A model generated the notes under the pieces. The model worked only from the letters and a program-made list of their open reading frames with translations. It was not told where the DNA came from and made no database searches. The translations under genes were made by a program, and so were the position numbers. Positions 24,701 to 34,720 of a stretch of DNA of 64,000 nt are shown piece after piece; the first letter of the stretch is position 1; the number at the start of each line of letters is the position of its first letter. Source of the DNA: Microvelia longipes (Eukaryota > Arthropoda > Insecta > Hemiptera > Veliidae); the NCBI GenBank assembly GCA_018340805.1, contig JACMZG010000008.1:16476128-16540127 (forward strand), written 5' to 3'.

Positions 24701-26439
24701 TCTCCTTCACTTTCGGGTTCATCAAGTGAACCATGAAGAGGTATTATTCTGACCAATTCGTTGTCGTCATGTTTCTTTTTAGATCTAGAAGTCTTCTTGG
24801 GTGATTTAGATTTATGCCGAGGCCTTGAATGTTCCGAAGAAGGCTCTAGTTTTGCTTTTCCTGAGTATAGCTTGGCTTGGGGAGGAGGAACCGAACTAGG
24901 AACTGGACCAGCACCTGGTGGTAATACGGCACCTGTTGGATCGGCCTGACCTCGTGCAAGAAGAGCAGCTTCAGTTGGTGGGTTTTCAGCTTCTATGCTT
25001 GAGGTTGGAATAGGTTTAGGACCACAGAAGGATGTTTCAAGCATCATGCGATGAGGAGAGGAACACCGTGATGCTCTAGAATAATTAGATGCTGCTGACA
25101 GATGAGATGTAGCTGATAAATGGGACGCAGCTGAGGTTGCTGATATTCCGCTGACGCCTGAAGCAGCCGAACCTCCCGATGCTGCTGATCCAATGGATGA
25201 CAATCTACTGGTTCTGCCTCCGATAAATAGAAAACCTCCTTCGCTACATGCTGAATCTTTCCTACCTTCGACTTTTCCAAAATCTTTTTCACTTTGCGTT
25301 TCTAGTTCATACTTATTAACCTGAAACAAATAGCACAAAACTACATAGTACATGCTTAGGCCATTGAATGATATTTGCAAATTAACAATATATGCCAATC
25401 ATAACAATATTAACAGTGCCCTATATGTTTAGATTGTATAAATTTTATTCATGACTTACAGCCTGCTGTGCCTGAAGTTTTTTCCTTCTTGATTTAGTTT
25501 CGGTGTCATCTGGATCTTGAAAATCTAGCTCCTCAGTACTGCTTCTTAGTTCTTGAGCCATTTCTTCCGTAAATCCCAGGCCTAATTTCGTGCCTCCCTC
25601 CCCAGTCCCACCTAAAAAGAAATGTTAGCAATTCAATTATTGGATATCTGATTCAGCATTATCAAGTTTAGTTCTCTATTCATAGCTTGGTAAACTAGCT
25701 AAGAATCCCTAGAATTAAATTTAAGGGTTATACGTGTTGTGTGCAAACTTTTAAAATTCAAGATAATGTTTTTGATTTTCATACACATGGTGATTTTGAG
25801 TAAATGGTTGTAGTGAACCAATTGTTTTTGGTTGAAAGTATTGTCTTATATAATAACCCTTGTAAATAAATAGCCAAGAAGTAAGGCGCAAATTTACTGG
25901 AACCTGGAAGAATATTCATAATACAAATAATACAGTAAGCTATATGGCTTTCAGAAGTATGTGAATCGGACTTATATTAGAGATATTTGCTAATGCCAGA
26001 TCTCACAAATCCCTGTTTGAGAGTTTGAAAAAAATTAGAAATAATTATGTCAGTACCGTCTAATTGATAATATACGCATGGACAAGGAAGAATATATGTT
26101 ATCTTAGAAGTTGGGGTTGGTACAGTGATCTATTACTTTTGTTTCTATATCTATTTATTACAACTAATGATATATGTACCACTAATATGCTAAGAATGAA
26201 ACAATAATCTTACCAGCGAGAAGATCTCGCTCGGGACTAGAATCCTCCTGGTGGGAAGAGGAGGATGCCCGGGATATGTCGATTCTGGGGGTGGGGCCCA
26301 TCATCCTCTTAGGGTCTTCTTTGATAGCCGGCAGAGTGAGCCGGCTCTTATCTTCACTCGGCGGGCTATCATCGCTTAGATCCTCTAGAGAAGCCACCGG
26401 TGCAGGCCCCTTTCGCCCCCGGTGGCCCTTGTCATCCAT
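12386..26439 (-). CDS. Eight-exon gene for a large disordered protein (1116 aa), not recognised
   Basis: Joined exons, 5' to 3' on the minus strand: 26439-26214, 25611-25460, 25320-24147, 21123-20975, 19326-19116, 16180-15316, 14330-14142, 12770-12386. Their lengths sum to 3351 bases, which is 1116 codons plus stop. Every junction has AG acceptor and GT donor dinucleotides and keeps frame. The protein is dominated by low-complexity Ser, Pro, Glu, Lys and Ala, with no membrane segment or signal peptide. Features include a Ser/Ala tract (about 166-206), Lys/Ser-rich KSKSPKK (about 296), and a recurring hydrophobic motif at about 316-323 (VRIIPLHG), 355-359 (IPLKG), 405-409 (ISLHG) and 577-583 (IIIPLHS). 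Others are KPWTEEAVYLI near 433, an acidic Thr/Glu region in exon 6, and the C-terminal sequence SWVSFDELPE followed by a Cys/His-rich end. It could be a scaffold or cytoskeletal adaptor, but that is inference from composition only. The first acceptor implies an upstream untranslated exon. Confidence 0.8.
12771..13136 (-). other. Intron 7, 3' portion
   Basis: AT-rich intron sequence between exon 8 and the palindromic MITE. Nothing else was recognised. Confidence 0.6.
13140..13428. mobile_element. Palindromic MITE with TAA target duplication
   Basis: Two arms of about 135 bases (13140-13275 and 13294-13428) are almost perfect reverse complements around an 18-base loop. The ends read TAGACCAAGAGCCCAGGGG. 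The element is bounded on both sides by TAA (13137-13139 and 13429-13431). A 3-bp TWA duplication is typical of PIF/Harbinger elements, so a Harbinger-type MITE is plausible. High arm identity suggests a recent insertion or gene conversion. It sits in intron 7. The 75-codon open frame across it is only the palindrome read through. Confidence 0.8.
13432..14141 (-). other. Intron 7, 5' portion
   Basis: AT-rich intron sequence. A GC-richer segment near 13620-13770 may be old repeat. No gene or clear repeat boundary was seen. Confidence 0.45.
14142..14330 (-). CDS. Exon 7 of the eight-exon gene
   Basis: 189 bases. The first base completes an AG-G arginine codon with exon 6, and two bases are left over for exon 8. 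It encodes RSIAVPIVPVKQRV, then a Ser/Thr-rich stretch (DDSSTSSAASTSSGK). The acceptor is TGTTTAG and the donor is AAG-gtgatt, which is weaker than average. Confidence 0.75.
14888..15139 (+). pseudogene. RTE-type non-LTR retrotransposon, C-terminal tail remnant
   Basis: Translation gives KWKLAGLVIGIDPDSW, then KILEWNPIEKRKIGRP, a stop (15047-15049) where tryptophan is expected, then TDEFNKKLGELW and ALDRHGWKK. This order matches the tail of RTE-like reverse transcriptases, in which a tryptophan-rich W-x-G-H...GRP-x-x-RW-x-D...W...DR-x-x-W pattern is usual. Only the last 80 or so codons remain. It lies in intron 6, antisense to the host gene, and is dead because of the stop and 5' loss. Confidence 0.75.
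15316..16180 (-). CDS. Exon 6 of the eight-exon gene
   Basis: 865 bases and about 288 codons, open throughout. The acceptor is ACTTTTCAG and the donor AAAG-gtatac. The two leading bases complete a GCA codon with exon 5. The product is strongly acidic and rich in Glu, Ser, Thr and Gln, with many S/T-P and S-x-E sites (for example SSPQELVHR and ESPTREEEEM). It ends in ELPYVPTTLPLE. It is likely disordered and possibly heavily phosphorylated; both are inferences from composition. Confidence 0.8.
16181..19115 (-). other. Intron 5
   Basis: A 2.9-kb AT-rich intron. It contains a hairpin near 17480-17514 (TCAACAATGA...TCATTGTTGA). I found no convincing additional exon: joining exon 5 to exon 6 directly already keeps frame. 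No transposon was identified. Confidence 0.5.
19116..19326 (-). CDS. Exon 5 of the eight-exon gene
   Basis: 211 bases. The acceptor is TTGTTTTCAG. It encodes EKKQPEADSIIIPLHSPDS, IVVESEPLE and a basic stretch ending TDQSHVPTE. The donor that keeps frame is GAAG-gtagat at 19116. A stronger-looking donor (CCCT-gtaagc) lies 14 bases further on but would create an immediate stop in exon 6. If neither donor is used, the frame ends at a TAA at 19099-19101, giving a shorter isoform. Confidence 0.75.
19327..20974 (-). other. Intron 4
   Basis: A 1.65-kb intron. It contains a short hairpin (AAGGCTGATCA...TGATCAGCCTT, about 19867-19899) and a 78-codon open frame on the same strand, listed separately. 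Confidence 0.5.
20307..20543 (-). pseudogene. Short open frame with Cys-rich segment, unidentified
   Basis: 78 codons inside intron 4. The middle reads RVRC, a 14-residue gap, then CTRCFEFVVAFNHLEDDKY and KMKTLLC. Cysteine spacing and the following hydrophobic/acidic pattern loosely recall the second half of a zinc-finger-associated (ZAD) domain, but the first half is missing. A minus-strand AACAATAAAA lies about 50-60 bases downstream. It could be a fragment of a retrocopied gene, an alternative exon, or chance. Confidence 0.25.
20975..21123 (-). CDS. Exon 4 of the eight-exon gene
   Basis: 149 bases, 49 full codons plus the end of a glycine codon split with exon 3. The acceptor is TTTACAG and the donor GAG-gtatgc. 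It encodes a basic, asparagine/serine-rich stretch (KSVFNLFKKGQKEKT and DNLRLKQE). This exon is too short to stand out by itself and was found by splice-phase matching. Confidence 0.75.
21597..21677. repeat. 81-bp direct duplication, copy 1
   Basis: About nine tenths identical by eye to 22474-22554. Both start GTGATGTAAAAATAAGG, pass through ACAATGCTCCA and end GACCCCGAATCCATTCTATC. Flanks diverge abruptly, so these are either two insertions of one repeat or a local duplication. Confidence 0.7.
22024..22060. repeat. 37-bp perfect hairpin flanked by direct repeats
   Basis: The arms CATAGATAAACAATATT and its exact complement are separated by AAC. The same 9-base word CGCTAAATC occurs at 22016-22024 and 22061-22069. 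This looks like a tiny palindromic insertion with an 8-base target duplication. Confidence 0.7.
22474..22554. repeat. 81-bp direct duplication, copy 2
   Basis: Second copy of 21597-21677 in the same orientation, 877 bases further on. Confidence 0.7.
24147..25320 (-). CDS. Exon 3 (largest) of the eight-exon gene
   Basis: 1174 bases, 391 codons (about residues 127-517). The acceptor is TTTGTTTCAG and the donor CAAG-gtaagt. In order it encodes: VNKYELETQSEKDFGK; a Ser/Ala/Gly tract of about 40 residues; SRCSSPHRMMLETSFCGP; a proline-rich region; a Lys/Ser-rich basic patch; two copies of a DLVR/ELVR...LHG motif, each followed by acidic residues; KPWTEEAVYLI; and a phosphosite-like RTPSPASSFTR end. 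The MMLETSFCGP segment is the least repetitive part and is the best probe for orthologues. Confidence 0.85.
25460..25611 (-). CDS. Exon 2 of the eight-exon gene
   Basis: 152 bases. The acceptor is TTCTTTTTAG and the donor GCT-gtaagt. It encodes a glycine-rich start (GTGEGGTKLGLGF), then EEMAQELRSSTEELDF and a basic end (KSRRKKLQAQQA). It is consistent in phase with exons 1 and 3. Confidence 0.8.
25612..26213 (-). other. Intron 1
   Basis: A 602-base AT-rich intron between exons 1 and 2 with no recognised feature. Confidence 0.6.
26214..26439 (-). CDS. Exon 1 (first coding exon) of the eight-exon gene
   Basis: Begins with ATG at 26439 and encodes MDDKGHRGRKGPAPV and onward, a charged Ser/Pro-rich stretch ending ERDLLAG. 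It is markedly more GC-rich than its surroundings. A plausible acceptor (TATGTTTTAG) ends five bases before the ATG, so transcription probably starts in an unseen upstream untranslated exon. The donor is GCTG-gtaaga. Confidence 0.8.
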
Positions 26440-28613
26440 ACAACCTAAAACATAAATTGGAGGAATTAATATATCATTAATTAATATATTTAATTAACTT
26501 ATAATTAATATATTTTTATTTTTTATTTTACAGTTAGAATCGATATTAAGGGTATAGTTATACATTGCTATGTTAATTTAATGGAATTTTTATTGATACT
26601 ATAATTAAACCTTTTATTAGATAAGTTTTTGTAAGGTGTTTTTACTTAGAAAAACAAATCCTACATACAAAATGAGAAAGAAATCTAATATTATTTATTA
26701 TTCTTATTCTTATTCTATTATTTTAAATACCTAGTTTGTTAGTAAGTATTTGGCGCGGCCAAATACTGACTCGTCAGTAATTTAGATGTATGGTCAGCAT
26801 TTAGATTGATCAGCGTTCTAACATTAACGGCATGATAAACCTCTTACTTCCATCTATTGTCTCACATATATGAATACTGTCAGACTGTTAGGTAAGTGTT
26901 TAACTCCGAAAACTACTCCAAATTAAATAAATAACATGACTTTATGGTCTAGAGTGGACCAATCTAAACAAATATTCTTTGGAATGTTTTCCTCCGACCA
27001 TTAAACTTGTAAGAAAGTATTTGATTTTAAATTATTTTAAGTTAAGGTAAATGCGTTGTAACTTATATTAGTAACGACACACATAACGTTCCTATTGCTC
27101 AAGAAGTCAATTTGATTCCACAGACTACGGACGCATTTTTCACTGTAATGCAATAAATTTGATGTGGCGCATATTATTCAGTCCAAGATGCGCCCAGCAC
27201 GATTAAAGTAAATGTATCTGCGTATCTAATATGTATCTATATCTATGTATTTAATGTATTTATTTAATGCTATCTCAAATCGGAAGATCCAGGACTCAAA
27301 CGCGTTACTTTTTCAAGTATTTTTTAAACTTTAAATCTTCTTGGCGAATAAATACAAAGCTATTTGAGAAATCTAAAAGAGATTTCTACAGTATTGTCTT
27401 AATTTGAGCTCTATTTATTATAATAAATAGTTAAGAACAAATCCCCTATCTCATTTTACTTTTGAAATCTGCTAAGACAAGCTGATTTGGTGTATTGCAT
27501 ATTTTAAAATTTAATTTATTTAATAGCGTATGAAAACAATTTATCTACTAATAGATTCAATAAATAAACCATTCTACTTTAGCTATATTCAAGATGGCTA
27601 CTATATATTAAGCCTAAGCAATAAAAGTTTCAATTTTCTTTGCCCTCTTGAAAAATTAACTAAATAATGCAACGAAACAGTTTTTCTACAAAATACCTTT
27701 GTAATGGACTCTTTCAATTGTTAACATATTAAATCGTTTTCAATTTCACCATCTTAAACTTTTTGAATAGTTTAGTTTTTCATTTTTACTTAATGCTGAA
27801 TGTTTCAGTAACAGTAAGGTATTGGGTCAATCCATTTCAAGTAATCCATAGATGTTGCTCGAAAAAAAAAAAATTAATAATTTTTTTCTCTGTTGTTCCT
27901 ACCCATAGGTAGTCCAAAACGCCTAGCATAAGTTTTTCTACAGCTTTTTTTCATTTTCAAAAATCACTTTTGCCAATTTTGAGGTTTAATATTTTGGTAT
28001 TGGCTCAACCTAGCTTTATGAAACAAGCCTCGTTTGAAATTGTCTTCTTTGGGTTTTACATAAAAACAATATTTTGTCTTCTACTGCTGCTAATCTACTC
28101 TTGAGTTTGCATAATAACTTTGAACACAAAGATTGAAAATAAACTTTTTCATTTTCTTAACAAGGAAGATAATATTGGAAAAAAATTGAAATAATTTTTT
28201 TGGTACAACCTTATTGGATACCTTATCCAATAAGGAACCAACCAATAAGGACCATAAGGAACTAGAAAAAATATTTTAATGTTCCAAATTTTACCTTTTG
28301 GAGTCAATGAAAGTTAAGGTTTTCATGACGATTTAAGATCCAATGGGACTGGGGCGATTTTTTTTAAATTGGGCTTAAAATTACCTCTATACATAGCAGT
28401 TTTACGCCAAATATGTTACATATTGTTTATTTTGGTTTTTAGGTACTCTACTGCGTTTTTAAAATCAGCAGTTTTTCAGTTAAACAATTTCACAAAAAAT
28501 ATACTGATTTCCATTAAAAATAGGTTATACCTTGAGATTTCTTAGCTAATAAAACATAGTTAAAGGTATATATTATTTTTTTATGTAAATAAATTCGACA
28601 TCACCACCCTAAG
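26440..28613. other. Upstream/intergenic stretch
   Basis: AT-rich, with no open frame of interest. It holds a perfect short hairpin TATTTGGC-GCG-GCCAAATA at about 26749-26767, and a CCTTATTGGATA...TATCCAATAAGG hairpin near 28210-28237 whose core resembles the foldback at 217-300. The promoter and 5' UTR exon of the eight-exon gene may be here but cannot be identified by eye. Confidence 0.4.
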
Positions 28614-29028
28614 TGACCAAAAAGTCGCAAAAAATGCTGTTCGGTTACCTTAAAACCTAAATTAAGTAACCGGCCAGTAAACCACATATTTCAAGTGTGG
28701 AGTCATCAATGTTTTTAGGCCTGCGAGTTGAAAGAGAGTGATCCGGAGTCGATACGACCACTCAAAGCCAGAGTATCTGTGTTCGAATTCTTTTTTTTGG
28801 TTTTAGACTTACATAATGTAAAAAAACAATAAAACATTATTGTCACCACTAGGATTTGAACGCAAGTACTCTGAGTGCTTTGAGTGGTCGTATCGACTCT
28901 GGACCACTTTCTTTCAACTCGCAGGCCCAAAAAACATCGAAAATGACTCCCCACTTGAAATATGTGGTTTACTGGCCTTAATTTAGGTTTTATGGTAATC
29001 GACCAGCGTTTTTTTACTTTTTGGTCAT
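28614..29028. mobile_element. Foldback made of the family B tRNA-like module
   Basis: Arms of about 175-185 bases (28614-28790 and 28845-29028) are reverse complements with moderate divergence. Each arm carries the module seen in the B elements: GGCCTGCGAGTTGAAAG, then a GTCGATACGACCACTCAAAG stretch. Next comes a B-box-like GTGTTCGAATTC in the left arm, matched by GGATTTGAACGC in the right. It is thus a palindrome of two opposed tRNA-like units. Confidence 0.65.
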
Positions 29029-30752
29029 TTTTATCTTTCACACACAGTATGATCATGAATATGATGACAAGAGTTCTGTGATTCTTAATCAGTTTTGTGA
29101 AGTGCCTACTGATGATTTAGGGAGTTCAAATAATCCCGTCAGTTTTTTCCTGTTTTTAATTGTTTCTGTGCGTTTTATAACACGTACCCAAATAACGGTG
29201 ACGCCGAAATAATTAAGAATGGATTTATTGTGTTTATCAGTGAAATATAATTAAGGGTTGAAGTTAAGTAAGTAGTCCTTCATCGTTTACATTTAAGTGA
29301 TTGACCATTCTACAGCCCCAGCAAAAAATGTTGTCTCATGCCTTCTAAATAGCATGAGAGCTACGGCCAAGGTAAATATATTTAAAGTGAAAACGTATAA
29401 GGAATATCGCTTTAAATCCCTGACATTGTTTTTCATTTGAAAGGAGGTTGTAACAAAGGTCCAAAAGATATGACTACATTTGTAAGGGGGAGTATGTAAC
29501 TATAGGCTTAAAGGTGTGGACTGCATTCGTTAAAGAGTAAGTAGCAAAAATGTAGGGAGTAACTAGCTAGTTCTTTAAGATGTCGGCTACATTGTTAAGG
29601 TAAAAAAATTGGTTGTGAAGACCCCATTAATTTTTGTACTTCATAGGTAATGCTACAAAGATAATGTGATATTTTATTTAGATTGATTTCCGTCCTTCAT
29701 ATTTTTATTATTCTATTACGAGAAATATAATTTATGCCTAAAGTAATTTCCCTTCAATATTCAATTAAGAAACCAGTTAAAAAGTAATTTATTTATGATA
29801 ATGAAAAATGCGATGTCTCGTAAGAATGAAGATCCAGTAATGCAAGATTATATTAAGGTTAGGGAAGATCATTTTCGAAAAAAAACCCCAAGCTATATTC
29901 CGCATCCGAAATGCTTCATCATGCAATGAAGCCTAGTCGGAGTAAAAAAAGACTCCTTTCGGACAAATTTATACTTAATTTTATAATTATTACCTTGCTT
30001 TAAAAATATTTTAATGTTTCTTTTTTTTGACTATGTATTCACAGGTAGTGCTTTAATGGGCAATACTAAATAAAGTAATAATTAATAACAAATAAAAGAC
30101 ATTTGAATTAATTTAAATGATTTAAAATACTGTCTCGTTTTCTACAAGGGTTACTTACTCCTTTTTTATTTAAGAAGAGTGACTAAAAAGCTCCTAGATT
30201 CTTAATATTAACTTAACTAACATTTAGTAAGTATCATAACACCTAACCAAGTACCCTACATATTTTGAACCTTAATGAATTGTTAACATTAAGAAAATGT
30301 AATTTTTCCATTTTTAAGGAAAATTTTTATTAAATTTTATACCCTAGATCATTGTCATATAAAGTTTTTAAATAAAAAATTTTTCATTTAAAAATTGTTG
30401 TTTATTTCTTTTATCATGGAAAGATAGGACTGGTCACTACAACCTAAGTTAATGTTGCATTTGACTTCGAAACAGAAGTTGACTAGCATATAGACAAACA
30501 AAGCAAAATAAGGGTAATAGGTACAGCTTTAACTCGATGTAATGCACTTGATTTTAATGAAAAGTAAAATGTATTTGAGTTTCAAAAAAGATTATCTTTA
30601 GTAAATGTTTATTATTACCTTTATTATTGCTTATTTAGTTAGAGATAAAGAAGGATTTCCATTGTAATGTGTTATTGACTATCAATCAAATTCTTGTAAT
30701 TTTCCGTAATAAAATATTTGTATTAAGTTTGAACTTGCCAACTTTTCGCTCG
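29029..30752. other. Intergenic stretch without recognised gene
   Basis: AT-rich. There is a GC-richer segment at 29930-29965 with a GGAGT...ACTCC hairpin. No coding or RNA gene was recognised. Confidence 0.4.
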
Positions 30753-31229
30753 TTTTTTCTGTATTTTTTAAAGGAAATGCACATACCTGGTGAGTATATA
30801 ATTGGTTATACAAAACTATGCCTCCTAAATAAGCAGTGCACACTATTATTTGCACTAGTTAGCTCATTTAAATAATAAGGTCTATCGCATTCTTTATAAA
30901 AAAATATAGTAAACATTTCTCAGAGGCCCAAAAAAACATCAAAATCGACTCCATACATAAAATATGTTCTTTATCGGCCGTATTTTAGGTTTCCCGGTAA
31001 TTGGTCCCCGTTTTTTCGACTTTTTGATTTCATTTCTATAGTGATAGTATTGGCTTTAGACCGGTTTCATTCGATTCAGGGCCCCCAAATCATATATAAG
31101 TACCTCTTTCACGGCAAAATATAATTACCTTGAGTTTTACCAATTTAAAGACAAAATACTGACTCAGTAAGACATTCAGTAAACGGGTTGGATATATTAT
31201 AATATATATATATAATATATATTATATAT

Positions 31230-31276
<47 letters not shown>

Positions 31277-31277
31277 C
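30753..31277 (+). mobile_element. Family B element, truncated and diverged copy
   Basis: It keeps the spacer landmarks (AAAGGAAATGC, ACAAAACTATGCCTCC and CACACTATTATTTGCACTAG) and the tail with CAGAGGCCCAAAAAAACATC and ACCGGTTTCATTCGATTCA. It ends in a (TA)n tract (31195-31277) at the place expected from copies 1 and 2. The foldback arms and distal end are missing. Confidence 0.65.
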
Positions 31278-33577
31278 GTAAAGTTTAAGAACTTGCTTAT
31301 GAAAAACGACGGAAATGTTTACTCTGACGAGTACTGCGTAAAGGTTTAAAGTGAAGAGTGAAAGAAGGAAGAGAATTTAGGGAATGAAGCGAGGTTGCAT
31401 GTGTTTTGCTTTGGACTTTAACTTTTTCTTTGCTTAACATTATTCTATTCAAAAACACGCTAAAACAGGCTAATTTTTTAATTAATTACTATATTATCAA
31501 TGTCTGCTTCCGTGGCCGTAATCGTAAGCACTCGAGGTCCAGCGCTCGCAGCCCGGGTTATGTTCTCAGTTTAAAGAATAGTAATTGTAATAAAAAAGAT
31601 GTTGCCAACTATAATTAAGACTTATTTAATTAATGCGTATTTCCTTTCTTAACAGTATATTTATTGTTTTAATTTTCCGGTATTGTGCTTTGGTTTGAAA
31701 ATATACCAACCAAATTTCAGACCAGCTATGCGAGCCACTTTATTGACGATTTTAATTAAAAAATCGCTGAAAGATAATTGATTATTTGACACAATAAAAA
31801 TATACAAGGGGTGCAATTAAATTGCCTCGAGAGGTTTCCTGTCAATAATGCTACACCAGGGGTCACAATATTTGGCGGATGGCCAGGGCCCTGTATTATG
31901 TAATATAAGAATAGAGTTATTTTTCTACAATTTTATTTGTTGGCATAAGAAAAGCTTTACATCCCTTATAATGTAATTAGTGTTGTAATAAATGTTAAAT
32001 GTTCTGTTTAATTATATATTTAATTTATTTATTTGGAAAAATATGTATTTTTAAAAATTATTATTAGTTTATTTAACGTACCATTTATATTTGCATGAAC
32101 ATATTTAAAATAAATAGTAAAACTAAAATGTTAATATTATTTGACATACAGTCAGGTAGATAAAAATCATCAGGATTCGGTTTGCAAGCATTGTAGACCA
32201 ACCTTATGAGCAAGAAAGATAATTTTGAAGAAATATATCTAAAGTTTTTTAGTTTTAAAAAATATGACAGAAAAATGACGTTCAACAGGTGTTTGTGGTT
32301 GAGAATGGGGTCTGTGAAAACTTATTAAATATTCGCAATTTAATTAATAAATATCAGTGTTGCAAGTCTCACGCTATATAAACCAGCAATTTCTCATGTA
32401 AAAATAGTCAACACCTAATTTATTCTGGCTTGAAAAAATTCTTGATAAATATTTTAGTAAAACATTTTAAGTTGAATTTGATTTATTATTTGTAGTGTTA
32501 AAAGGTTTAACACTTTCAAGAAAAATTATCTTAAACAGCGGAGAGAATTTACTTCCTCTATCTACCTATTAGAATTCCTTTATCTTCCTATTAGAATTGC
32601 TCTATCTACCTACCTATTACAATTCCTCACTTTGTCTATTAAAATCCTTGTTAACTAAGAGAAACCTCTTTAGTTCTAGTTATTTGGCGTTTTTCAGAAT
32701 GAAGCTGCTTCCTGCTTCTTTCTGCTTCTGTCAATTAAAAAGTCCTTGTTAGCCAAAACTATATTTGCAAACTGGAGGTTAGATATGTATGTATGTATGT
32801 AGAGGTTGTATATGTCAGATAACATTAATAAATATCGATAAAAAAGCCTGAACGTTTTTGAAAAGTATTAATAATTCTAATGACTGGTTCTGAGCCAATT
32901 GATATAGTGTTGACCTTACCTTGCCAAAGCATCTGCTCCTTCCATCTATATTTTTTCCGAAGAACTCGATCAACTAATACTTTGTTGTTAATAACCAATT
33001 GGATAAAGGCCCAAACCATTCCCAGATCAGCGCAGATCTTTCTTTAAAAAAACCCAAGCATAGCTTTGATGTCAACTCTATTTTTATCCATTACAAATAT
33101 AGACAAAGATAAAAATTAAGACAATAAAGATCTTTAAGATCCAGAGATAAAGATAGTTACGATCTTTTACTTTCAGAAATAGTAATTATGAGAAATACAA
33201 GAAAAAGTTGGATAACTAACTTATTGTTGACCGTTTAGTTTGACGCGACTAATGTACAGATAAACAGTTTTTGTTTCCTTATCTATTAATTAGGATGCTT
33301 AAATCAAAATTGAAGCTATCAAGCCTCTTATTTAAGTTAAAGTATTAATAATGGGCTTTTAGTTAATAAAATCCTAGATGGGTTTGACCTTTAAAGTCTA
33401 CTTAAAACTTTACTCAAATGGTTTGGCAAGAGCGCAACTAGATTTAATTAGCCCTTCACGTCAAACCCTTATAAATGAGTTAATGGCCTTGTTGCTCTTC
33501 GCTTCTTCTTTTGAAGCTAATTCGGAAATAAAATCTCTTATATAGAAGACATTTTATAGGGCAATAGTATACGGATG
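31278..33577. other. Intergenic stretch without recognised gene
   Basis: AT-rich. A possible tRNA-derived relic at about 31500-31565 contains GTGGCCGTAATCGTAAGCAC and GGGTTATGTTCTC, but no cloverleaf could be drawn. A 64-codon minus-strand frame near 33019-32825 lacks recognisable similarity. Confidence 0.35.
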
Positions 33578-34028
33578 ATAATAAGAGTAATAGTTAGCAT
33601 GGAATCATTGTAATACCTCCATATATAAGAGTAATAGTTAGCATGAAATCATTGTAATACTTCCATATATAAGATAATAGTTAGCATGAAATCATTATAA
33701 TACTTCCATATATAAGAGTAATAGTTAGCATGAAATCATTATAATACTTCCATATATAAGAGTAATAGTTAGCATGAAATCATTATAATACTTCATATAT
33801 AGAGTAATAGTTACATGAAATTGTAATACTATATATAAGAGTAAGTCATTGTATACTTCCATATATAGAGTAATAGTTAGGATGAAATCATTGTATACTT
33901 CCATATATAAGAGTAATAGTTAGCATGAAACCATTGTAATACTTCCATATATAAGAGTAATAGTTAGCATGAAACCTTCCATATATAAGTGTAGTTAGCA
34001 TGAAACCATTGTAATACTTCCATGTATA
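33578..34028. repeat. Minisatellite, 44-bp unit
   Basis: About eleven head-to-tail copies of a unit containing AAGAGTAATAGTTAGCATGA and ATACTTCCATATAT. Outer copies are nearly identical. Several central copies (about 33790-33990) have short deletions, which may be real or may reflect unpolished assembly. Confidence 0.9.
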
Positions 34029-34516
34029 ATGTTTGGTACTATGGGACATTGACTCAAATTTTTACTTCGTTGTCCTCTTTTAGATTCTTAAATTTAATTT
34101 CACCCCCCATATTAATCAGGGTGGGAGCAAGGTACACATTTTCAAATATGATTATGTGTGTTAATAACATACTAAGAAAGTATATTTTAAAAATGTTGTG
34201 AAATATTTTTTATATTTGCATCTTAACTTTTTGGGAGTTGAGCCATTGAAAATATTGCTGGGTTAGAAACAAAGAAAATAGCCTCTCCACCTAATTCACT
34301 ATGTCTCAGTGGTGAAAATTAAATAATTTTTGCATGCCTATTAATTAAGGGTGCGTTATTGTTGCTCCCTGATAATAGAAATTAAATTTAGATGTTTAAA
34401 AATATTCAAAAAATGTCTTCAAGGGTTTCCTATTCGTGTCCAGACTGGTCCTTACTCGATTAAACATCCAAAAACCATAAATATATGTATAGTGAAAAGG
34501 ATTATAAAAGAATAAA

Positions 34517-34530
34517 ATGTTTGTATATAT

Positions 34531-34600
<70 letters not shown>

Positions 34601-34720
34601 AATACATAAATTTTTCTTAGCAAAAAATCTGTAACCCTTAGTTTTATGATTATTAATTTTTTTTACTGTTTTAGTAAATCAGGTTAATGACTTCAGGAAA
34701 CCTGGTTATCAATATTTTTT
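34517..34720. repeat. (TA)n tract and family B tail remnant
   Basis: A TA tract (about 34517-34597) is followed at 34670-34720 by AGGTTAATGAC and AAACCTGGTTATCAAT. This matches the CGGGTTAATGACGTCAC / AACCTGGTTTTCAAT segment of family B copy 1 near 8945-8980. The rest of the element is absent. Confidence 0.5.

Noticed and set aside
24203..24949. Plus-strand open frames opposite exon 3
   Set aside because: They are shadows of the Ser/Pro-rich coding exon on the minus strand, which has matching splice sites.
31500..31565. Possible tRNA gene (GTGGCCGTAATCGTAAGCAC, GGGTTATGTTCTC)
   Set aside because: Acceptor and anticodon stems do not pair. At most a decayed retroposon head.
32825..33019. 64-codon minus-strand frame (KVLVDRVLRKKYRWKEQMLW)
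   Set aside because: Coding-like in places, but with no recognised family, no consistent splice sites upstream and stops nearby.
34396..34623. Tyr/Ile-repeat open frames over TA tracts (also 35265-35540, 38218-38529 and 59733-59993)
   Set aside because: These are translations of (TA)n or (CA)n microsatellites.
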